Of a stretch of DNA of 64,000 bases, positions 8,847 through 17,267 are shown in pieces. Position numbers and translations under genes: made by a program. Numbering within the stretch: position 1 is the first letter of the stretch; every line of letters begins with the position of its first letter. Origin of the DNA: Thermoplasmata archaeon (GTDB lineage Archaea > Thermoplasmatota > Thermoplasmata > Lutacidiplasmatales > UBA184); contig JAJYXQ010000055.1 in assembly GCA_021796385.1 (NCBI GenBank), positions 1-64,000 on the forward strand, given 5' to 3'. The notes below the pieces were generated by a model. That model searched no databases. It was not told the DNA's origin and saw nothing but the letters and a program-made list of their open reading frames with translations.

Positions 8847-10051
8847 TGGGGTCCGTGTCCGGTCGGCCCGCGGGTCGGCTACCCTGGGCCTTCGCCTCGC
8901 TCCTCATCGCCCGGGCGATCTACGCCTACAACTGGTACGATGTGGGGCCGATCCAAACAGGTCTCGCACGGACCTTCGCTAGTCCCCCGGGCGATCTCTC
9001 CTTCGCCCTGTGGGCTTTCCTCTTCGCCGTCGGAGCGTTCCAGATCCCCGCCGGGATCCTCTCACTACGTACGTCCCCGCGCACGGTCTCCCTCATCGGT
9101 GTCCTGGTGCTCGGGGCGGGCGCCACGGGAAGCGCTCTGGTCACGAACCTCTGGGCCTTTGTCACCCTCCGTTTCGTCGTGGGGATCGGTGCGGCGCTCT
9201 TCTTCTCCCCCGCCATGGCTTTGCTCACCGAGTACTACGAAGGGGAGCGACGGGGCCTCGCCTTCGGTGTGTTCAACGGCGCCTTCAGCCTTGGAGCGGC
9301 CCTCGCGGTGTTCCTGACCCCGGTCCTCGCCAACCATTCCGGAGACAGCGTGGCGCTCCTCGTCGGGGGCATCGCCATGCTTGCCATCGCCCTGGAGAAC
9401 CTTTGGGTGCTTCCCCCCACCGTCAAATCATCCGAAGTTTCGCCAGGAGCCGAGGCGATCTCCCGCACGCTGCGGTCCCCCCTGCTCTGGATACTAGCGC
9501 TTTCCCTGCTCGGCTTCTGGGCCGCGAACTTCGCGGTGCCCCAATACATCGTCTCGTTCGCCCGGGAAGTTCGGGGATACACCGTGGCACAATCGGGAGG
9601 GTTGGATGCCATCTTCGTCATGACCGCTCTCCTGGGTTCGCCGCTGGGAGGCTATCTCGCCAGTCGGACCCACCGGGCCCGGGTACTGCTCGCCATAGGA
9701 GTCGTCCTGGTGATGCTTTCCATCTTGGCGCTTCCCTATCTTCCGGACATCCTGCTTTGGGGCGATGCCCTCCTCTTCGGGGTCACCTCGGGCTATCTCT
9801 TCGGCGTCCTCTACCTCATACCCACCCGATACCGAGAGTTCGACCGGAAGACTGCGGCGCTCTCGATAGGCCTCATCAATGGCATCCAAGTGATCGGAGG
9901 GTCCTTCCTCGTGCTCTCCGGTGGGTACGTCTTTTTCGGTTCGGGCAACTACACGGGGCTTTGGGGGTTCTTTGGCCTCGTTTGCATTGCCCCGCTGGTC
10001 CTACTCCTATGGGTCCGGAGGACCGAACCGGGAGACCAAAGATTTTTATAG
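8846..10051 (+). CDS. Major facilitator superfamily transporter
   Basis: A 401-residue membrane protein with about twelve hydrophobic helices in two halves and the conserved RFVVGIGAALFFSPAMAL helix 4 region. A central loop of about 40 residues (PPTVKSSEVSPGAEAISRTL) separates the halves. It probably exports or imports a small organic solute, but the substrate is not readable. The ATG overlaps the preceding stop as TGATG. A TTG three bases earlier is a possible alternative start. Confidence 0.88.
   Translation: MGSVSGRPAGRLPWAFASLLIARAIYAYNWYDVGPIQTGLARTFASPPGDLSFALWAFLFAVGAFQIPAGILSLRTSPRTVSLIGVLVLGAGATGSALVTNLWAFVTLRFVVGIGAALFFSPAMALLTEYYEGERRGLAFGVFNGAFSLGAALAVFLTPVLANHSGDSVALLVGGIAMLAIALENLWVLPPTVKSSEVSPGAEAISRTLRSPLLWILALSLLGFWAANFAVPQYIVSFAREVRGYTVAQSGGLDAIFVMTALLGSPLGGYLASRTHRARVLLAIGVVLVMLSILALPYLPDILLWGDALLFGVTSGYLFGVLYLIPTRYREFDRKTAALSIGLINGIQVIGGSFLVLSGGYVFFGSGNYTGLWGFFGLVCIAPLVLLLWVRRTEPGDQRFL
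10043..10050 (+). promoter_or_regulatory. TATA box of psmB
   Basis: TTTTTATA at the very end of the MFS gene lies about 33 nt before the psmB ATG at 10081. This is the spacing expected of an archaeal promoter with a short leader. Confidence 0.55.
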
Positions 10052-10080
10052 ACACCGCATCTCCTCTCGCATGATTTGAC

Positions 10081-10770
10081 ATGATAAACGGGGTTCTTCC
10101 ATCAGGCACACCGCGCGGCATGCCGCTCAACGGGCCGAACTTTACCGAGGTCCTCAAGGGCACGACCACCATCGGCATCGTGTGCAAGGATGGGGTGGTC
10201 ATGGCGACCGAGCGTCGGGCCACGGCCGGGTCCTTCATCGCGAACAAGGCGACCATCAAGCTCTTCAAGATCGACAACAACGTGGGTCTCACGATCGCCG
10301 GTCTGGTCGGTGACGCGCAGTCCCTCGCCCGGTATCTCCGGGCCAGCGTCTCGCTCTACCGGCTCCGCCGAGGATCGCCCATCTCGATCGAGGGCGCCTC
10401 AACGCTCCTTGCGAACATCCTCAACAATAACCGCTACATGCCGTATTATGCCTGGTTCATCCTGGGCGGCGTGGACCCCGAAGGCGGTCACCTCTACTCG
10501 ATCGATCCCCTCGGCGGGAACATCGAGGACAAGTACGTTTCGGTGGGCAGCGGCTCCACACTGGCCTATGGTGTCCTCGAGGAGAACTATGAGGAGGGGT
10601 TGGCCCTCACGGACGGGGTTGATATCGCCCTCCGTTCGCTCCATGTGGCGATGCGCCGCGACTCGGCGAGCGGGGACGGCTACCTCGTGTCCACCATCAC
10701 GGAAAAGGAGTTCAAGGAATTCACGGACGACGAGATCAAGAAGCGGCTCGGAAAGCTCAAGATAGCCTGA
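10081..10770 (+). CDS. psmB: Proteasome beta subunit (20S core, catalytic)
   Basis: A 229-residue precursor. Cleavage after Gly27 (VLKG/TTTIG) exposes the catalytic Thr28. The mature chain keeps the family pattern MATERRATAG and Lys60 in the IKLFKI segment, plus GSGSTLAYGVLE and the late AMRRDSASGDGY block. It assembles into the four-ring proteasome with alpha subunits encoded elsewhere and degrades unfolded or tagged proteins. The 27-residue propeptide is within the usual range. It is followed by fttA on the same strand. Confidence 0.96.
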   Translation: MINGVLPSGTPRGMPLNGPNFTEVLKGTTTIGIVCKDGVVMATERRATAGSFIANKATIKLFKIDNNVGLTIAGLVGDAQSLARYLRASVSLYRLRRGSPISIEGASTLLANILNNNRYMPYYAWFILGGVDPEGGHLYSIDPLGGNIEDKYVSVGSGSTLAYGVLEENYEEGLALTDGVDIALRSLHVAMRRDSASGDGYLVSTITEKEFKEFTDDEIKKRLGKLKIA

Positions 10771-10797
10771 AGCGCCCGCTTCCAGATTCGCCGCCGG

Positions 10798-10817
10798 CCC
10801 TTCCCGACAGGGAAGGG
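10798..10817 (+). other. Perfect 8-bp stem-loop between psmB and fttA
   Basis: CCCTTCCC-GACA-GGGAAGGG forms an 8-bp stem with a tetraloop, 28 nt after the psmB stop and 43 nt before the fttA start. It may be a transcript-end or processing structure. No T-run follows on the coding strand, so it is not a typical bacterial terminator. Confidence 0.5.
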
Positions 10818-10859
10818 AGGCCAACCCCTTCCCGCCCATAGCATCGAAACATCTCTAAA

Positions 10860-12764
10860 ATGAGCTACGAGAGCCTTGTGCAAGGCATCCGAGAACTCGT
10901 TCGGGAAGGACTTCCCGAAGGGGTCAAAGTGACCGCGATCGAGCTGGAAGGCCCGTACGTGGTCCTCTACACGAACCAGCTCGAGGCGTTCCTTTCGGAC
11001 GGTAATCTCATCCGCCAGGCTTCCCAGAAGATCCACCGGCGGGTGATCGTCCGGACCGATCCGGAGATCCTCATGACCCCCCAGGAGGCCGAGAAGATCA
11101 TCCGGGAGGTGGTACCTCCGGAGGCAGAGATCTCCCAGGTCTTCTTCGAACCGGAGACGGGGGAGGTCGCCATCGAGGCGATGAACCCCGGGGCGGCCAT
11201 CGGTCGGCAGGCCTCGACCCTGAACGACCTCAAACGCCGGATCGGGTGGGTGCCGACCGTCGTCCGGACCCCCCCCATGCAATCGAAGACCGTGGACGAA
11301 GTCCGTATCTTCCTCCGTAGCGTCTTCGACCAGCGCCAGAAGTTCCTCAAGAAGGTCGGGACCCGGATGTCGCGGGACCGTTCGGAGGAACGCATCTGGG
11401 CTCGCAACAGCTCTCTCGGTGGTTACCGTGAGGTGGGCCGCAGCGCGCACCTCCTGACCACGACGAACTCCAAGGTGCTCATCGACTGCGGGATCGACCC
11501 GGGTTCGGACCGCACCCCGTACTTCAACGCTCCGGAGGCCCTGCCTTTGGAGAACCTCGACGCCGTGGTCATCACGCACTCCCACATGGACCACGCCGGT
11601 CTCGTGCCCGCGCTCATCAAGTATGGGTACGACGGCCCCATCTATTGCACCGCGCCCACCCGGGACCTCATGGCCCTGCTCCTGCTCGATTCCCTCAAGA
11701 TCATGAACTCCGAAGGACGGCGGGGTCTCTTCGACTCATCGCATGTCCGCAAGGTGGTCAGCCAGACGATCCCGTTGCGTTGGGGAGAGACCACGGACGT
11801 GGCGCCCGATCTCCGCCTCACCATGCACAATGCCGGGCACATCCTGGGGTCCTCCATCTGTCATTTCCACATCGGTGATGGGGACCACAACATGGCCTAC
11901 ACGGGGGACATCAAGTTCGAGCGGACCTGGCTCTTCAACCCCGCCTCCAACCGGTTCCCCCGCCTAGAGTCCCTCGTTATGGAATCGACCTATGGGGGTC
12001 ACCGCGACATCCAACCGAGCCGGACCCAGGGGGCGGAGGAACTGACTCGTTTTGCCGAGAAGGTCATTCTGCGCAAGGGTCACCTCCTCATCCCCGTCTT
12101 CGCGGTCGGACGCAGTCAGGAGGTCATGCTCGTCATCGAGGAGAAGATGCGCCTCGGCAAGATCCCCAAGGTCCCCGTGTACCTCGACGGGATGATCTAT
12201 GAGGCGACCGCGATCCACACGGCCTATCCGGAGTACCTCAACAATCAGTTGCGGACACAGATATTCCAGCAGGGGGACAACCCCTTCCTTTCCGACATCT
12301 TCCAACGCGTGGAGAGCCCGCAGAAGCGATCCGCCGTCATCGACGACCGCGAACCCTCGATCGTGCTCGCCACCAGCGGGATGATGAGCGGGGGGCCTGT
12401 CATGGAATACTTCAAGTCCTGGGCCGCCGACGAGCGCAACGGGCTCGTCTTCGCCGGTTATCAGGCAGAGGGTACCTTCGGCAAACGGCTCCAGCAGGGC
12501 CTGCCCGAGGCGAACGTCAACGACAACGGCCGCACGGTCAGCTTCCCCGTCCGAACCGAGATGGTGAACGCAGAGGGGTTCTCCGGCCACTCCGACCGGG
12601 TCCAGCTCGTCAACTACGTGGCCACGCTCGACCCCCGACCCCAGAGGATCCTCCTCTGCCACGGGGACGAGAGCAAATCGCTCGAGCTCGCCACCGCGCT
12701 CCACAAGCGCTTCGGGCTTGAAACACGGGTGCCCTACAACCTCGAGACCGTCCGCGTGCTCTGA
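10860..12764 (+). CDS. fttA: KH-domain beta-CASP ribonuclease aCPSF1 (FttA), transcription termination factor
   Basis: A 634-residue protein. Residues 1-145 hold two KH-like RNA-binding domains, followed by a metallo-beta-lactamase domain with ITHSHMDHAG (His240, His242, Asp244, His245) and CGIDPG. A beta-CASP domain is inserted (VMESTYGG, IPVFAVGRSQE, LATSGMMSGGP), with late FSGHSDR and CHGDESKS motifs. This architecture is the archaeal CPSF73 orthologue, which cleaves the 3' ends of nascent RNA at U-rich sites and terminates transcription. All metal-site motifs are intact. It lies 89 bp after psmB. Confidence 0.96.
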   Translation: MSYESLVQGIRELVREGLPEGVKVTAIELEGPYVVLYTNQLEAFLSDGNLIRQASQKIHRRVIVRTDPEILMTPQEAEKIIREVVPPEAEISQVFFEPETGEVAIEAMNPGAAIGRQASTLNDLKRRIGWVPTVVRTPPMQSKTVDEVRIFLRSVFDQRQKFLKKVGTRMSRDRSEERIWARNSSLGGYREVGRSAHLLTTTNSKVLIDCGIDPGSDRTPYFNAPEALPLENLDAVVITHSHMDHAGLVPALIKYGYDGPIYCTAPTRDLMALLLLDSLKIMNSEGRRGLFDSSHVRKVVSQTIPLRWGETTDVAPDLRLTMHNAGHILGSSICHFHIGDGDHNMAYTGDIKFERTWLFNPASNRFPRLESLVMESTYGGHRDIQPSRTQGAEELTRFAEKVILRKGHLLIPVFAVGRSQEVMLVIEEKMRLGKIPKVPVYLDGMIYEATAIHTAYPEYLNNQLRTQIFQQGDNPFLSDIFQRVESPQKRSAVIDDREPSIVLATSGMMSGGPVMEYFKSWAADERNGLVFAGYQAEGTFGKRLQQGLPEANVNDNGRTVSFPVRTEMVNAEGFSGHSDRVQLVNYVATLDPRPQRILLCHGDESKSLELATALHKRFGLETRVPYNLETVRVL

Positions 12765-12836
12765 GGGGGGCATCACCCGTCCCCAAGGGGGCGTTGCGGC
12801 ATCTTCAAGTGGTGGGAGGACATTGCGCTCACGGCG

Positions 12837-15701
12837 ATGGAGGAGAGAGACCACATCCCGATCGCGAGCCCCACGGTGGACCAGGCACAAGTCCTGCACC
12901 TCCTGGAACTTTCCCTTCGCGGTGAGGGTCGCTCCGTTGTGATCGAGGGGCCTCCGGATGTGGGCAAGAGCTCCTTTTTGCGCTGGCTCGCGGACGAGGC
13001 ACGGCGACGGCACTTCACCGTGCTCGAGGGAAGCGCACGAGGAGGGGATGGCGACCCCTTGCATACTTGGGAACTTTTGTCCGGGCTTTCATCCGCGGGC
13101 GTGCACATGGGTACGCACACCCTCGGAGCCCCACCCCCGCGTCTGGTCCTCGTGGAGGGCGGAAAGATCGAGCCCCTCATCGTGCATGCCTTGGAAGGGG
13201 CCGATCCTCCCCAGGTCATGATCGTGAGCCGCGAGCGGGCCGACACATTGACCGCCAAATTCCCCGAGGTTGATGGGCGGCGCACCCGTTTCTGTACCCT
13301 CTCCCGGGTGGAAGGTCCGGATCGCATCGCTCCCACCGACATCGATGGGCTGGGGGCTCGTTTGGCCGAGTTCTTCCGGACCCGCCCCGGGTCCCGTGTC
13401 CTCCTCTCCGAATTCCAGTACCTCGTCACCCAGAACAGCTTCCTCCCCGTGTTCCGGCTCATCGAGTATCTCCGGGAAGAGGCGGACAGTACCGGAGGCA
13501 CCCTGGCTGTCGGAGTGAACCCTACCACTCTGGAGCCACGCGAGATGGCATTGCTCCACACAGAAGCGGACGAGGTCTTCGACGATACGGGGGGACGCCA
13601 CCCTGGAGCGCCCAGCGCCACTCCCGAACCCCGGATGCTGGCGATCTTGGACCGCCTCGTGGAGCGGAGTCACAAAGAACCGCTAGTCATCCTGTTGGAG
13701 AACCTGGAGGCCGCGGACCCGCTCTCGCTGCGGTGTTTCGAACTGCTCTGTCGGAACGTGCCAGGACATCGAATCTTGCTTGCGGGCACCTTGCGGGAGG
13801 CGGACCCGTCGTCCGACTTCTCGGGGGATCGCCCGGGGCAGCTCGTCTCCACCTTGGCCTCCGGCCAGTTGCTCGTCCGTCTCCCGCTCGGCCCGTCGTC
13901 CGTACAGGGCCCGACGGACCTCGCTATCTCCGGTTCTGTGTCTGAACTCGCATCGGTCGTTCCACTCTCCGGGTCTGCACGCAGCCCGACATCGCCCCCG
14001 TCCGGGTCGACAGATCCGGGGCCGAGGGCGGGGATGGGCCCCGCGGAAGGAACCGGAACCCCACAGCCCCTTCCGGTTCGGTTCGACCATTGGATGTACG
14101 GATTGTCCCCACCGGAGCGGAAGGCGTTGGAGTGGGGGGTCGTCATCGGGCCGGAGTTCAGCGAAAGTGAGATCGCTGGTCTTTCGGGTCTTGCGGAACC
14201 GGAGGTCCACTTGGCCTTGCTTTCGCTTAGTTCGATCGCCGGTCTATTGAATGCCCCCACTCAAGGAAGGTCCTGCTGGGAGATCGAGCCCAGCATTCTC
14301 GAGGTCGCCCGCGCCCGTCTGTTCCCGGAAGGGGAATGGGCTGGAAGGGCGGCAAAGGCCGCGGAATGGCTTTCCCAGCACTCGCCGAACCCGACACTTC
14401 GGGTGGCCCGGCTCTACTTCGCCGGAGGGGCCGTGGTCCAGGGAAGGGAATGGGCCCGCCGGGCCTTGGAAGAGGCTCGGCGGAACCACTCCATCAACGG
14501 AGTATTGAGCGCCTTCCTTCTCATCTGGAACGGGGTCGAAGATGCCGAGCGCTCGAGGGCCGAGCTGGCCCGACGCTTGCAAGACCTGGCCCAGGACCTC
14601 GTCCAATGGGGGGGCGCTCCGGAGGCGACCTCGCTGTTGCGCTCTGCCCTGGGCACCGCCCTTGACCAGATGTCCGAATGGCGGATCCGGTGCGCCCTGG
14701 CGGCCACGCTCGTCTCGAGCGATCGGCCGGCCGCGCGGAGCGAAGCGTTGCGCCTGCGGGAAGAGCTCGCCCAGCATGGACCCGATGCGGTGTTGGAACT
14801 GTGGACGCGGACGGCTCACGCCCTTGCCCGATCGGCGATGTTCGACGGGGATTATGCCCAGGCGGCGGAGTATTGCAATGAAGCCTTGGAACGGATCCAA
14901 AGATCGGGCGATCCGCAGTTCGACCGATCGGAGGCCTCCCTGCTCTATTGGTCGGCCTGGTCCCAACTTCAGCTACATCACCTTGACGAGGCCTGGGCAC
15001 TGTTCCGCCGAGCGCTCTCCCTGGCGCTGCGCCTGCGAGCGGTCGAACTCGAAGTGGACTGCCTTAATCTGGAGGGGGAGCTCTTCTCGGCCCAAGGGGA
15101 CTATCTGCAGGCGGAGCGGGCGTACGAGGAGAGCGTCATTGCTGAACGGCGACTAGGGCGGCTGCTCGATATGGCGATCGATCAGTGCAATCTCGCCGGT
15201 GTCCAAGTGAGGATGGGCAAGCTTCCCGAGGCGCAGAAGAATGCGAGCGAGGCGCTTTCCGTCGCCGCCCGGTTCCACGCGGCGCGCCCGGGGGTCCTCG
15301 CGCGGAACCACCTGGGGCGGATCGCCTTGCACCAGGGCCAGGCTCCCGAGGCCCGACGGCTCGCCGAGGAGGCGCTTCAGCTAGCCGGCCCGGTGAACAT
15401 CCCGTGGCTCACCGCCTCGGCCAGTCTCGTCCTCGCCGAGGTGTATCTGGCCGAGCGCCGGCCGGAGCTCGCCGACCCGGTGATCGCCTCGCTCCGATCC
15501 GGCGCCCATCGGATGAAGGGTGAGGACCAGTTCCAGCTTTTCCTCCTGTCGGCGCGGGTCGAGGTGCTGGCAGGCCGGACGGGATCCGCGCGCGCGCACC
15601 TCGAGGCGGCGCTGGAGCTCGCTTCCCGCCACAAGAACCAGCCCTTGGCGGACACCGCCCGGCAGGAATTGGAAGCGCTGGGAGGCCCGGGCAACCCGTA
15701 G
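12837..15701 (+). CDS. STAND-type ATPase with inserted DUF835 domain and TPR array (copy 1)
   Basis: A 954-residue soluble protein. A P-loop (GPPDVGKS, 38-45) starts an AAA_16/STAND NTPase, but residues about 115-250 are a DUF835-like module (VMIVSRERADTL, LLSEFQYLVTQN, VNPTTLEPREMALL). The ATPase resumes at about 262 with LVILLENLEAADPLSL. That is the Walker B position, but the usual Asp-Asp reads Glu-Asn, so hydrolysis may be weak. Residues 320-400 are low-complexity Ser/Pro. The C-terminal half is helical TPR-like repeats up to about 950. STAND proteins are signal-responsive switches; the ligand is unknown. A second copy lies at 34769-37882. The gene converges on the kelch/thermopsin pair. 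Confidence 0.8.
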   Translation: MEERDHIPIASPTVDQAQVLHLLELSLRGEGRSVVIEGPPDVGKSSFLRWLADEARRRHFTVLEGSARGGDGDPLHTWELLSGLSSAGVHMGTHTLGAPPPRLVLVEGGKIEPLIVHALEGADPPQVMIVSRERADTLTAKFPEVDGRRTRFCTLSRVEGPDRIAPTDIDGLGARLAEFFRTRPGSRVLLSEFQYLVTQNSFLPVFRLIEYLREEADSTGGTLAVGVNPTTLEPREMALLHTEADEVFDDTGGRHPGAPSATPEPRMLAILDRLVERSHKEPLVILLENLEAADPLSLRCFELLCRNVPGHRILLAGTLREADPSSDFSGDRPGQLVSTLASGQLLVRLPLGPSSVQGPTDLAISGSVSELASVVPLSGSARSPTSPPSGSTDPGPRAGMGPAEGTGTPQPLPVRFDHWMYGLSPPERKALEWGVVIGPEFSESEIAGLSGLAEPEVHLALLSLSSIAGLLNAPTQGRSCWEIEPSILEVARARLFPEGEWAGRAAKAAEWLSQHSPNPTLRVARLYFAGGAVVQGREWARRALEEARRNHSINGVLSAFLLIWNGVEDAERSRAELARRLQDLAQDLVQWGGAPEATSLLRSALGTALDQMSEWRIRCALAATLVSSDRPAARSEALRLREELAQHGPDAVLELWTRTAHALARSAMFDGDYAQAAEYCNEALERIQRSGDPQFDRSEASLLYWSAWSQLQLHHLDEAWALFRRALSLALRLRAVELEVDCLNLEGELFSAQGDYLQAERAYEESVIAERRLGRLLDMAIDQCNLAGVQVRMGKLPEAQKNASEALSVAARFHAARPGVLARNHLGRIALHQGQAPEARRLAEEALQLAGPVNIPWLTASASLVLAEVYLAERRPELADPVIASLRSGAHRMKGEDQFQLFLLSARVEVLAGRTGSARAHLEAALELASRHKNQPLADTARQELEALGGPGNP

Positions 15702-15766
15702 CTGCCGGTCCGGGCTCCGACAAACGATCCTTCGAACGTACGTCCCGAGCTCCGGAACTGTGGTCT

Positions 15767-17266
15767 CTATCGAGAGGGAGGTGGCAAGGCCCGTCCACAC
15801 TTCGGGCAGAACGCCGCATCTGCCGCCGTGGGCGCTCCGCACCGGGGACAAAATAGCGCGCGAGGGGGCGCGGCCGAAGGGCTCGTCGGTCCCGAGTTCA
15901 CCACTGCCGGTGGCGGTGGAGCATAGCTAGACCCTGCCGGAGGAGGAGTAGCGGCGGGGGAGTATCCCGGGGGGGAAGGATAGGGTCCCGTGGGAGGTGG
16001 CGGTTGAGCTGCCAGAGGCCCGTACGAAACTGGAGGAACGGCTCCCGATCCGGGAGGTGACGTCACGGTGGGTTTTCGCCGGCGCAGCAAGACCACCGCG
16101 ACCACAAGGGCCACGACCACCACCACGATCACGACCAAGAGGAGGAGTTCGGTTCCGGTAAGGCCACCGAAGGTGGTGGGGCTGCTCGCTGCTGGGCCGT
16201 TGATCTGCCATGCATCGGCGTAATCGACGACCTGGGCACCCGTGTAGGTGAGACCGCCGAACAAAAAGAGCCCTGAAGTGCCACCATCATAGGCGAAGGC
16301 CCCGAACGCGCGGGCCCCGGGCGGATTCGAAGGGGTCACCTGGCTCCAACTGCCCGAGGAGAAGATCCAGGTGTCTTGGAGCACCTGAACTTGACTGCCT
16401 CCCGTGAAACCCAGGCCCCCGAAGAGCACGTCACCGGATACCGACGGGAGGTAGCCCAGTTGCTCGCCCGCGCGGGCGGTGGGACCCGTTGACGTCAACT
16501 GGCTCCAGCTTCCCGCGGAATAGACCCAAGTGTCGGAATAGACGGTGACGGTGTTGCCCGAACCCGGGGCCTCTCCACCGAAGAGGAGCACCTTGCCGTA
16601 GCTCGAATCGTAGCACATGGCACTGTAGGTCCGGGCGGAAGGACCAGAGCCTACGGTGATCGGTATCTGGGTCCACACTCCACCCCGGAACTCCCAGGTG
16701 TCATCGAACGTGGCGTTCTGAGGCTGTCCGTTGACGCTCACCTGCCCGTTCCCGCCGAAAAGGAGCACGTAGCCATCCGCGGCATCATACGTCATGGCGG
16801 CATAGGCCCGAGGAGAGGGAGAAACGCTCGGGTTGAGCTCAGTCCAATGTCCGGCGTGGAACTCCCAAGTGTCCCCCAGGTACCCTTGCCCGTTGCAGCC
16901 TCCCCCGAAGAGGAGCACATAACCGTCCGCCGCGTCGTAGACCATAGAAGCACCCCAGCGCGCGGTCGGAGCCGGTGAGACGGTAAGTTGCGTCCATGAC
17001 CCACCGCTGAAGGTCCAGGTGTCAGAGTAGCAACCCCCCGATCCGGTCACATACTCCCCTCCGAACAGGACCATCTCGTTGTCGGCCGAGTCGTATGCCA
17101 TCGCTGCGGAATCCCGAGAAGGAGGGACGGGGGGGTTGGCATTCACTTGCTGCCAAGTTACATTGGTCGTACTACTGGCCAACGCCGACCCTGCGGCCGA
17201 AACCAAGGAGATGGAGGCGAGAACGATCACGAGGATCGACAACAAAGCACCGGGTCTTGCGTACAT
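15767..17266 (-). CDS. Kelch-repeat surface protein with membrane anchor and C-terminal zinc ribbon
   Basis: A 499-residue protein. A signal peptide (1-31) is followed by about six kelch blades at 33-370, each with the pattern YDAADGYVLLFGG ... DTWEF ... W. This gives an extracellular beta-propeller. One membrane helix follows at about 378-400 and then RRRK (positive inside), a roughly 70-residue Pro/Tyr/Ser-rich linker, and a zinc ribbon with Cys473, Cys476, Cys487 and Cys490. The ribbon would be cytoplasmic. It starts 2 bp after the thermopsin-like gene, so the two are almost certainly one transcript and share this tail design. Function unknown; adhesion or envelope sensing is plausible. 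Confidence 0.8.
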   Translation of the reverse strand: MYARPGALLSILVIVLASISLVSAAGSALASSTTNVTWQQVNANPPVPPSRDSAAMAYDSADNEMVLFGGEYVTGSGGCYSDTWTFSGGSWTQLTVSPAPTARWGASMVYDAADGYVLLFGGGCNGQGYLGDTWEFHAGHWTELNPSVSPSPRAYAAMTYDAADGYVLLFGGNGQVSVNGQPQNATFDDTWEFRGGVWTQIPITVGSGPSARTYSAMCYDSSYGKVLLFGGEAPGSGNTVTVYSDTWVYSAGSWSQLTSTGPTARAGEQLGYLPSVSGDVLFGGLGFTGGSQVQVLQDTWIFSSGSWSQVTPSNPPGARAFGAFAYDGGTSGLFLFGGLTYTGAQVVDYADAWQINGPAASSPTTFGGLTGTELLLLVVIVVVVVALVVAVVLLRRRKPTVTSPPGSGAVPPVSYGPLAAQPPPPTGPYPSPPGYSPAATPPPAGSSYAPPPPAVVNSGPTSPSAAPPRALFCPRCGAPTAADAAFCPKCGRALPPPSR

Positions 17267-17267
17267 T

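Noticed and set aside
9010-10074. 354-codon frame inside the MFS gene
   Set aside because: Arg/Pro/His-rich composition typical of a shifted frame; the transporter frame has the conserved membrane helices.
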